Source: Streptomyces mobaraensis NBRC 13819 = DSM 40847
GTDB lineage: Bacteria; Actinomycetota; Actinomycetes; Streptomycetales; Streptomycetaceae
NCBI RefSeq assembly: GCF_017916255.1
Contig: NZ_CP072827.1
Span: 7,510,086 to 7,574,085 of the forward strand
Reading direction: 5' to 3'
DNA: 64,000 nt
Below are positions 52,754 to 60,838 of the stretch, one piece after another. The notes beneath the pieces are model-generated. The model was not told the DNA's origin, did no database searches, and was given only the letters and a program-made list of their open reading frames with translations. A program made the translations under genes and the position numbers. How positions within the stretch are numbered: position 1 is the first letter of the stretch; every line of letters starts with the position of its first letter.

Positions 52754-54347
52754 ATGTCGGCTCCGGTGACGGCGGGAGATGCCCCTGGGGCCGTGGAGGG
52801 CGGGTTGGGACGGCATCGGGATGAGTTGCGGCCTGCCGCGGTGGCTCAGCTGTTGCGGCTGCGGGCCGCGGGGGAGTTGCGGACGGCACATGTGCGGCTG
52901 GTCGCTGACGCGGTGGGTGTGCACATCAGGACGGTGTGGACCTGGCTGGCGCAAGCGGAGGGGACCGGCAGTCCGGAGAAGCCGGAACGCCGCCGGTTCC
53001 GGGTCACCGAGGAGGTCATCGAAGTCCTCGCCGACTATCAGGGCAATGTGAAGCGCGCTCACGAGCGCCTGGTCGAGATGGCCGTGGCGGCGGGGGAGCG
53101 GCCGCCGGGTTTGACCACGCTGCACGATGCGATCGCTCGTGATCTCGATCCGGGTTTCATGGCAGGGCTGCGGGAGGGCATTCCGGCTGCGCGGGGGTTC
53201 GATCCGGCTTTCCAGCGGCCGGCGGTGGCCCGGAACCAGGTGTGGGAGGGCGACCACAAGCAGGCCGAGACCGTCGTGATGATGCCCGATGGCAAGCCGG
53301 CGAAGGTGTGGGTGACGTGGTTCGAGGACCGCGGTACCGGCTATGTGATGGGCTGGGCGGTCACCGCCGGCTCCGCGCACCGCGGCTCCGTCCTCGCCGC
53401 TGTACGCGCCTCCGTCCTCCGCGAAGCTCCTTACGGCCCGCCGGGCGGGCTGCCGCACTTGGTGCGCGTCGACGGCGGCGCCGATTTCCTCTCCAAGACC
53501 GTCCGACGGGCCTTCGGCCTCCTTGGCGTCCCGGTCCACCAGGTGCGCAGCGCCCGCCACAAGGGCGGTGTCGAGCGGCTGAACCGCACCAGCATGACCC
53601 GCTTCTTCGCCGACCTGCCCCGCTACACGAAAGCGCCCCGCCTCGATCACCGTCGCCGCCTCGGAGACACGGACCCGCCGCTGATGTTCGAGGAGTTCGT
53701 GCGCCTGCTGGGCGAGTGGGTCCACCAGCACAACACCGAGCACGTCATCGAGCGCACCGGGATGACCCCGCTTGAGGCCTGGCAGGCGGATCCCACCGAG
53801 ATCAGGCCCGAGCCGAGCGCGTCCGAGCTGCGCGCCTTCATGCTGGAGAGCGACCACCGGCCCCGTAAGATCACCAGTCACGGGTGGAGTTCAACCGCCG
53901 CGCCTATATGCCCGAGAACGGGGTGGGCCGGATCGGGCTCGAGGTCCGTGTGCGCTGGATGCCGCACCACACCCACGAGGTCGACCTCTACACCTTCCGC
54001 GGCAACCGCTACCTGGCCGGGCCTTCCTCAGCAACGAGGCCAGCGAGGAACTGCGGGCCAAGGTGCTCCTCGAACGCGACGAGCACAGCCAGGCCCTGCG
54101 ACGCGCCCTGAAACGCTCCGGCGAGCGCCGACGGGAACGCCACCTGCCGTCCACCCGGCCCGAGGTGCCCGTGCGCGCTGTGCGTATGACCGAGCAGGAG
54201 GCCCGCGCCGAACTTGAGGGCACCGCGGCGTCACCCATGCCACGACGCCAGCGGGCTACCGAGCGCTATGTCCCGCGTCTTGGCCCCGCCCCGGGCTGGG
54301 CCGTTCCCCAAGCCGCCCCTGACGAAGATTCTCTCGATGAGGAGTGA
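52754..54347 (+). pseudogene. Mu/TniA-type DDE transposase with two frameshifts
   Basis: An N-terminal helix-turn-helix (VADAVGVHIRTVWTWLAQAEG) leads into an rve-type integrase core with Asp in VWEGDHKQAE, Asp in VRVDGGADFLS and Glu in HKGGVERLNR. The Mu-transposase C-terminal barrel follows (VEFNRRAYMPENGVGRIG), but the frame changes near 53880 (a G seems lost in CACGGG) and again near 54020, before EELRAKVLLERDEHSQALRRAL. The last frame ends at 54347, where GTGA starts the ATPase gene. Without the shifts it would have about 530 residues, a normal TniA/TnsB-type size. Confidence 0.78.
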
Positions 54348-55129
54348 CCGTGATCAGTGAAGTGCCGCCCCAGTCTTGGGAGCCGGGGGACATGGAGCCG
54401 GAGTTCTACCTCGATGTTCCCGGCGCGAGGCTGGTGACGACCGATGTGCTGCTCCAGGTCCAGGACACGATCGCCGAGACGGTCGAGGCGAGGGCGATGT
54501 CGCTGATCTACGGCGAGTCCGGTCTGGGCAAGACGTTCGCCACCCGCGCCGCGCTCAAGACCATCGCACCGGATCTGTTGCTGTCCCTGCAGTTCGCCCG
54601 CTCGCGCCCGGGCCCGAAAGACCTGCGCGAGGAACTTTTCCACCAGCTGCGCCTGCCCGGGAAGATGCCGGGCACCGCCACCCCCTTGTACCGGCAGCTG
54701 ATGGCCGCGCTGCCGCGGCGCCCGTACGTGATCGTGTGCGACGAGGCCCAGCAGTACAACCGCGCCTGTTTCGAGCTGATCCGCAACCTCTGGGACAACA
54801 GCCGAAAACAGCGGCCGGCCGTGCTGTTCATCGGCGGGCACGAGGCGTACGACACCCTGCAGAGCGACCCGTCCCTGGCCTCCCGGCTGTGCGCCCGGCG
54901 CGAGGTGAAGGCCATGTCTCCCGAAGAAATGCTGCAGGTCATCCCGCTGACCCATGCCATCTGGGCCACTGCCGGCCCCGAACTCCTCGAGCACATCGAC
55001 GTGCGTCACGCCGACGGCTCGATGCGCGAGTGGGCCAAGGTCACCCACTACGCCCTGAAAGGCCTGAAGCACTTCAAGACGGACACGGTCGATCAGCAGG
55101 TAGCTGACTGGGCCCTGGCCCAGTGCTGA
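54344..55129 (+). CDS. TniB/TnsC-like AAA ATPase of the transposition module, 261 aa
   Basis: Walker A is YGESGLGKTFATRAAL and Walker B is PYVIVCDEAQQYNRACFELIRNLWD, followed by LFIGGHEAY (sensor-like) and ASRLCARREVKAMSPEEM with the Arg finger region. This fits the MuB/TniB group that chooses targets for a DDE transposase. The GTG overlaps the end of the transposase frame, and its own end overlaps the second ATPase. It is the only intact gene of the module. Confidence 0.85.
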   Translation: MTVISEVPPQSWEPGDMEPEFYLDVPGARLVTTDVLLQVQDTIAETVEARAMSLIYGESGLGKTFATRAALKTIAPDLLLSLQFARSRPGPKDLREELFHQLRLPGKMPGTATPLYRQLMAALPRRPYVIVCDEAQQYNRACFELIRNLWDNSRKQRPAVLFIGGHEAYDTLQSDPSLASRLCARREVKAMSPEEMLQVIPLTHAIWATAGPELLEHIDVRHADGSMREWAKVTHYALKGLKHFKTDTVDQQVADWALAQC

Positions 55130-55934
55130 CGGCTGCCCGGCGCGGCGGCACCGGCCCGTTGCTCGCCCCGGTGCCGAACCCCGTTGATCCCTCAGCGCAC
55201 TTCCTGGACGGTGAAGGCCTTCAAGGGCTGTGCACCCCCGGCCTCCTGGACGTTAGCCGCGCCGTCGAGGTCTGCTTCGCCCGGCGCGCGATGCTCTGTG
55301 TGACCGGTGCCTCCGGTGTGGGCAAGACCTTCGCCGCCCACGCCGTTGCTCGCGGGCCACCCAGCCCACCGGTCCATGCGTGCTCAGCCTGCCCTCCCGC
55401 CCCACCCCGGCCGACCTGCGCACGGCTTTCCATGACGCCCTTCACCTTCCCGGCCCGCCGCCCGACGACCCCGGGGTGTGCGACGCCGCCGTCCTGGACG
55501 CGCTGGCCGCCGGGCCCGCAGACCGTGGTGGTCGACGAAGCACACCAGCTTTCCCTCGCCGCCCTCGAGTACCTGCGCTACCTCTACGACAGCCTGCCCG
55601 ACGGCCTGTGCACCGTGCTGATCGCCGGAGAGAAGAGCGAGAGCGTGCTGCGCGATACGCCGATTGCTGGGCACCCGGGCCGCCCTGTGGTGCGAGATCC
55701 GCCCGCTGGATGCTGACCTGGTGCCACTCGCCGCCCGCCGCCTGCACCCGCTGTGGCGGCAGGCCTCCGGTGCCCAACTGCGCCATCTGGACGGCCACTT
55801 CGCGCACGGCCGGCTGCGGCCGCTGGGCCTTGCTCACCCACCAGGCCCGCCGTATCCGATCCACCGCCCCCGCCGCCTGCCGCAGATGGATCGAGCAGCT
55901 CGCCGCCCGCGTGGACGACGGGAGCATCGGGTGA
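55123..55934 (+). pseudogene. Second AAA ATPase of the module, several frameshifts
   Basis: Pieces lie in order but in different frames: AMLCVTGASGVGKTFAAHAVA (Walker A), PSRPTPADLRTAFHDALHLP, QTVVVDEAHQLSLAALEYLRYLYDSLPDGLCTVLIAGE (Walker B and sensor), LWCEIRPLDADLVPLAARRLHPLW, and ARRIRSTAPAACRRWIEQLAARV at the end. At least four one-base shifts are needed. Two different ATPases in one transposase operon recall target-selection and tagging partners in Tn7-like systems. The assignment of the role is inference. Confidence 0.65.
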
Positions 55935-57230
55935 CGCCGACGGTGCTCCGCTCCGGCCCCCATCCCGCCGCTCGCCCTCATCACCGACACGGCGGACGAT
56001 GTGGCGCTGGCCCGCGCGGCCCGCCACTGGGCCAACCCCCGCCAAGGCCGGATCACGGTCGATCCCACCCCCGCCACCGTCACTTCCGCGTTCCTTGCCC
56101 GCGACATCCTGGCCGCGCTCGGCCGCACCGCCTACGCACCCACCCACAGCCCGGTCATCACCGCACAACCGGCCTGGCGGGCCGCCGCCTGCTGGATCAC
56201 CATCGATGACATCCGCCAGCTGACCGTCCTGCGGGCGCACATGCTCACCCCCGAACGCACCGAACAGCTCTCCGTGCTCCGCGAGGTGACCGGCATCCGC
56301 CTGATCCTGATAGCCAGCGGCGCCACCACCGGCGAGCGTGCCCGCCTCACCACGCACCTCGCCGAAGCCGGCCTCGCCGGTGAACTCGAGCACCTCGACA
56401 CCCCCGCCGCCCTGCGCCTGTTCACCCAGCACGCCGCACCTCGGCCGAGCCTTCCGAGCCCGCGCCCCGCCCGGCAGCAGCCATCGACAACAAGATCCTC
56501 TGCCGCAACCGTGGCACACGGCGCTCCACCCGCCAGACGGTCCGCGCCCCGCCTCTTCGGCCAGCATCGTGCAGGGCTGCTCGCCGCCCACAACTGGCTG
56601 GCCTGGCACCGCGCCACCTTGCCGGCACTGCCCGACCAGCGCGACGTGGAGCTCTTCCTGTCGCGCCTGACTGCGCTCAGCCCCACCCTCGAGTACACCA
56701 CCGCCCGCATCCACGGCGCCCGGGACGGCTTCGCGGCAGCCGGCCTGCGCCTGGCCCACCCCGCTGATCTCGCCGCCGCCGGCGGCCCGGGCATCTGCAC
56801 GGTCCCGTTCACCGCCCAGGTCGCGTACCGCATCAGCCGGGCTGTACCCGGACCGACCCAGGTCGCCGCGCTAGCCGCCTTGTTGTGTACCGGAGCCGCC
56901 ACCGACCGCCTCGTCCACGCCACCGTCGATGACGTGCACCACGACGGCTCCCGGCTCGCCCTGCCCGAGCCTTTCAGCGGCGAGTACGACCAAGACCATC
57001 CGCCACCCCGCGTCTGGTACGCGATCCCGCCCCACGCACGGCCCTACCTGCAAGCCGCACGCCTCTTCCGCCAGCTCGAAGGCGCACCCGGCCACTTCCA
57101 CCTGTTCAGCAAATCCTTCGGCCACCGCCTCAAAGCCCTCGTGAAGGATGCCAGCCACCCCATCCCCACCCTCGACCACCCGCACCCCGGCCCAGCCTGG
57201 CACCACCAGGCCCGCCTGCTCCGCACATGA
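55932..57230 (+). pseudogene. Unknown module protein of about 430 aa, one early frameshift
   Basis: A GTG at 55932 overlaps the previous end (GTGA). The frame shifts near 55960 and is then open to 57230 (409 codons from the GTG at 56001). The N-terminal third has a Rossmann-like pattern (ACWITIDDIRQLTVLRAHML, GIRLILIASGATTGE). After a Pro/Ala linker, the C-terminal half resembles a tyrosine recombinase: LAALLCTGAATDRLVHATVDDVHHDGSRLALPE, then HLFSKSFGHRLKALV, but the first catalytic Arg is replaced and no clear Tyr is seen. I do not know this family. Confidence 0.55.
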
Positions 57231-57388
57231 GGAGCCGCACACCTCCCTCCCACACGGCCACAGGACCGCACGGACAGATTCCACGCACGTGAAGGCCGCC
57301 TCACCTAGACCGACAAACCGAGATCAGCCGTGACAGACCCACCCCGCGCGCAGGGGCGCGACGATAAGGATGAGGACAAGGAGCTGCA

Positions 57389-57913
57389 ATGCCGGACACG
57401 AGCCTGCCGAGAAGGCCGTGGAACACACGGTGATCAGCGCTGACCACGTACACACTGCGGAGACGGCCCAGCAACGCCAACGGACGTTCGTTCCGCCTTC
57501 CGAGTCCTACCTGCCTGGCGTCCAGGAGCCGGCGGGCGACGCCCTGCTGGACCAGCTGTTTTATGCGACGGTGGACGAATGCCCTGATCCCACCTGCCGC
57601 CCGCTGCTCCTCGACCCGCGTCGCGGCCAGCGTAGGGGCGACGCGCAAGCTGGTGGACTGGGCATGCTGGATCACGTCCGAGGTGTACGGCGGGCTTCCC
57701 GAGGAGCTCGTGGACGAGGTCGCGTCGGCGGGCACCATTTTCCGCCCCTCGACCACCTTCCGCCGACACGCTGCGGAATACCACAACCAGGGGCCACCCT
57801 TCGGCGTTATGTACGACGCGTGCAGTGCCGCGCAGCGTCGGGAAGCGGCGGACAACGCGGTTGTCTTGGTCGATGGGCTACAGGTGTGGTGGACGGACTT
57901 CCTCTACCAGTGA
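57389..57913 (+). pseudogene. Hypothetical gene with two frameshifts
   Basis: AAGGAG lies six bases before the ATG at 57389. Coding-like segments follow in successive frames: EKAVEHTVISADHVHTAETAQQ to ALLDQLFYATVDECPDPTC, then from about 57615 TRKLVDWACWITSEVYGGLPEELVDEVASAGTIF and ADNAVVLVDGLQVWWTDFLYQ to the stop at 57911-57913. Shifts are near 57400 and 57615. No known domain is apparent. Confidence 0.5.
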
Positions 57914-57960
57914 CCGGCCCCTGCCTGGGCCCGCCGCCCGGAGCGTATGACGTGCTCGCC

Positions 57961-58362
57961 TCAGCCTTCCGGCCGGTGTGCCTCCCTCACCCAGGGCAGT
58001 CCGGGTCCGTGGAACACGGCATGCAACTCGGCCGGGTAGCTGTCGAACCCGGCCCGTACCGGGTACGCCGCTTGCGGAGCTGAATCTCGCGTCCGGTAAT
58101 GACGGGCCGGTAGGAGGCGGCGACGATGATCCTCCCCGCCTCATCGACGACAGGCCCGGCCTCCTCCAGGTGCTGCCGGGCGGCGAGGACGATTTCCATG
58201 GCCCGCTCACTGCGGCTGCGCCGCGCCTGGGGCCCCCGCCGCGCGGACGCGTGCGTCGCCGGCGGCGGGGCCCATCCGCAGATCCTTGAGCGCCGCTCGC
58301 TGCGCCTCGGCCAGGCCCTTCCACCGCACATGCTGCGTTTGCACCCATTTTCCGAGGCCACT
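57961..58362 (-). pseudogene. Helicase-associated (HA) domain remnant
   Basis: GLGKWVQTQHVRWKGLAEAQRAALKDLRM is the pattern of the HA repeat found at the C-terminus of Streptomyces terminal helicases. Two shifts later come EIVLAARQHLEEAGPVVDEAGRIIVAASY and PAELHAVFHGPGLPWVREAH, ending at the stop at 57961. It looks like the decayed 3' end of a second helicase gene, with the body lost. Confidence 0.5.
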
Positions 58363-58704
58363 GCCGCGGAACCACCGTGGTCCGGCAAGGAGTCCGGCCC
58401 GTCGGCCGCCCTCGGCCCGGAACAGGCGAAGTCGCACGAGCTGGCGGTGCCAGATCGCATTCCAGACCGCGTCGGGCGGCAGGCCGATCCGCGCATGTGC
58501 GAGGGCGTAGACGACCAGGACGTGGTCGCGGGCCTGCCCGATCAGCTCGCGCGCCTCGCCGAGTCCGCCGCCTGCCGCTTCGTGCGCGTCGTCACTGCCC
58601 GGCTCCTGGACGGCGTCTGCGGCGTTGAGCGCGGCGTGGGCCCGGTGCAGTGGGAGGTGGAGGCCCTGGAGCCGACCGAACTCCGGAGCCCTCGCCGCCG
58701 TCAC
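58207..58704 (-). pseudogene. Hypothetical helical protein fused to the HA remnant
   Basis: The minus frame from about 58704 carries FGRLQGLHLPLHRAHAALNAADAV, then GEARELIGQARDHVLVVYALAHARIGLPPDAVWNAIWHRQLVRLRLFRAEGG, a convincing run of helices. It has no own stop and reads into the HA-repeat remnant, so its end is lost. The GTG start at 58704 is tentative, as GAGGAGG lies too far upstream. The other strand also has long frames here, but with poorer composition. Confidence 0.45.
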
Positions 58705-58978
58705 CCCGTACGCCGACGTGACCTCCTCGCCCGGCAGATCGCCCGCGAGGAAGAGCAACGCTGCGCCCTGGCCGCCTTCCTGGACGGCTGAGACGCGGCA
58801 GGCGGGGGAGCACCCTTGTAGCGCTGTTCCGGCGCGGGGGCGCTCAGCGGGTGGCAGTGCCGGGCGCAGCGATGCCAGTGGAGAGTGCCGTCCTTCGCGC
58901 GCAGATCCCAGCCCACTTCTGGATCGGGCAGGGGCCGGGGCGGATGGCCGCAGCCCGAGGACTGCGGCCATCCGGGAT

Positions 58979-59200
58979 TTACCGGCGGATCTGAATCGTG
59001 ATGGCGGGAGCCGCAACTGCGAGCAGAGCCAGTCCGACTGGTGGGGAGACTGTCAGGGCGATGGCCGTGCCGCTCACGGTGCAGGCCGCTGTGAAGCCGA
59101 AGGTCACCCACCTCAGGGAACGGCTGTAGTTGGCACCGCCTTCTTCCTGGAGCTCGGCTCCCGGGCTGGGCTCGGTGTGCTCTTCTGCTGTACGTTCCAT
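58979..59200 (-). CDS. Small membrane protein, 73 aa
   Basis: From the ATG at 59200: a Glu-rich N-terminal 30 residues, then two hydrophobic stretches (WVTFGFTAACTVSGTAIALTV and VGLALLAVAAPAITIQI) and a short basic end. The frame extends upstream to 59305 without better signals. Small two-pass proteins of this kind are common near ends of linear replicons; the function is unknown. Confidence 0.55.
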   Translation of the reverse strand: MERTAEEHTEPSPGAELQEEGGANYSRSLRWVTFGFTAACTVSGTAIALTVSPPVGLALLAVAAPAITIQIRR

Positions 59201-59383
59201 TGACAGAGGTACCGCCTCTTTCGCGATTGGGAGGCCCGGAGCACCAAGTGCTTGCCGGCGTCGATGCTCCGGAGCCCCCGATTGGACGCGGCTGGAGAAG
59301 CCCACCAGGCCGCCTGTGGGGCCCTGTTCAGCGCCTCACACATCAAATGATGTAGCCCGTCTGAGGGGTCGTCCGGTACTCTC

Positions 59384-59477
59384 AACTACGGATTAACTCG
59401 CATGACATGCTGACCAGAGAAACCGGAAATGGGTGAGTAATTGATGGATCACAGAGCATGAGAATCAATCCGTAGTT
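59384..59477. promoter_or_regulatory. AT-rich region with 11-bp inverted repeats
   Basis: AACTACGGATT (59384-59394) and AATCCGTAGTT (59467-59477) are exact inverted repeats 72 bases apart, in one of the few AT-rich stretches of the window. The right arm ends 18 bases before the ATG of the next gene. Operator pair, iteron-like replication element or looped regulatory site are all possible. Confidence 0.55.
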
Positions 59478-59495
59478 TCCAAAAGGTGGATCGAG

Positions 59496-60569
59496 ATGCG
59501 TCCCAAGGACGGCAAGGTCGACACACGCCTTGCACACCTTCAGACCCTTCGCAGCCGCATGCTCGGGGGCGTCAACCAGGTCATGCGCCGGATCTGGGAG
59601 CAAGGGCAGAGGCCCGCCTCCGTCCGAGTCCGTCAGGCCTTCTACCGGCTTGACGAAATGAGGATCTTGGAAGACGAGCGGAAGCCGCTTCCGAAGGAGG
59701 AGCAGCCGTTCGCGGCCCGCATGGTCACCCCGAAAGGACTCCAACTCCGGCTCATGCTGACGATGCTGTACGCCGCGCAGTGCGCCGTGGGGCCGGGCAA
59801 GCAGTGGGGCACCCCCTATCCCGTGGAGTCGACGGCAAAGCACCCGGTGTCATGGATGAGCCTGTCGGCTTCTGTGAGCCAATACGCCGGTCCTGGCATC
59901 CAGCTGGCGTCCGAGGACGTCAACCGCCGACGCCAGATCACCCAAGCCTTGAAGACGCTGGAGGAGATGGCCCTCGTGCGGGCCAACACCGGACCTGGCC
60001 GCTTCAGCACCGGATTGCAGCTCCTGTGCGAGAACGGGACCAGCACCGTCAGCTCGGCCATCCCGTACACCGCCGCTGACGACACTGAGCCGTACATCGA
60101 GATCCCGGCCGAGTTCTTCACCTGCGGCTGGGTGCATGTGCTCACCAACAGCGAGATCGCCGCCTTGCTCATGTGGTTCGACCGTCTCAAGTACGCCGGC
60201 GCCGAAGTCGGCGCCGAGGAGGGCGACCCGCTCACCATTACCTACGTCACCGGCGATATAAGGCAGGGCCTTTACGGGTTGGGGCGGAAGGCATACGAGA
60301 CGCACCAGGCCCTCGACGCCTACCAGCTCCTCGACGTCATCAGGCCCGAGAAGCGCTACGACTCCGGCAAGTGGGAGGGATATTCGCAGGGTGAGTCGGA
60401 CCTGCTCTGCCACCGAGTCTCCCTCGCCCCCGCCGGCTTCGACCGCGATGCGGGAGAGATCGTGGAGGACGTACTAAAGCGCCGTGACACCGGCGGGTAC
60501 TGGGCACGACCCATGTTCAGCACGCCGAAGCGCTTCGACCGCTTCAGCATGGTCTCCGCTGCCGAGTAG
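59496..60569 (+). CDS. Unknown protein near the terminus, possible winged-helix replication protein, 357 aa
   Basis: AAAAGGTGG lies eight bases before the ATG. The protein is soluble and mixed alpha/beta. The stretch from PKGLQLRLMLTMLYAAQ to WMSLSASVSQYAG, then RRRQITQALKTLEEMALVRAN, looks like a winged helix as in plasmid initiators and MarR-like proteins, and a second such unit may start at VHVLTNSEIAALLMWFDRLKY. I do not recognise the family. Its place between an AT-rich inverted repeat and the terminal helicase, and its less extreme codon bias, suggest a gene of plasmid or telomere biology (inference). Confidence 0.65.
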   Translation: MRPKDGKVDTRLAHLQTLRSRMLGGVNQVMRRIWEQGQRPASVRVRQAFYRLDEMRILEDERKPLPKEEQPFAARMVTPKGLQLRLMLTMLYAAQCAVGPGKQWGTPYPVESTAKHPVSWMSLSASVSQYAGPGIQLASEDVNRRRQITQALKTLEEMALVRANTGPGRFSTGLQLLCENGTSTVSSAIPYTAADDTEPYIEIPAEFFTCGWVHVLTNSEIAALLMWFDRLKYAGAEVGAEEGDPLTITYVTGDIRQGLYGLGRKAYETHQALDAYQLLDVIRPEKRYDSGKWEGYSQGESDLLCHRVSLAPAGFDRDAGEIVEDVLKRRDTGGYWARPMFSTPKRFDRFSMVSAAE

Positions 60570-60838
60570 AGCGGGTGTCGGACCGCCTTCGGCCCTCCAG
60601 CCCAGACCAGTGCTACCGCCGCGAACACGTGAACGGCGCTACACCCCTCCGCCCTGCCTTCCGGACAACAGTGTCCCGGTGCGGGGGCGAAGCTGACTCC
60701 TATGAAGTCACGGAAGCCCGGCCGGCCACGCGCCAGACGGCATCGCCCGGCCGGCCCACGATTCACCACGAGGACAACTGAAGCGTCAGACAGGTGGAGG
60801 GCCAGACCTCCGGGCGATGCCATGGCCAATCCTCACTG

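Noticed and set aside
52581..57335. Possible transposon ends: TGTCAC/GTGACA (52581, 57330) and TGTCGG/CCGACA (52620, 57310)
   Set aside because: Only six bases match in each pair, and the flanking 5-base sequences are not duplicated.
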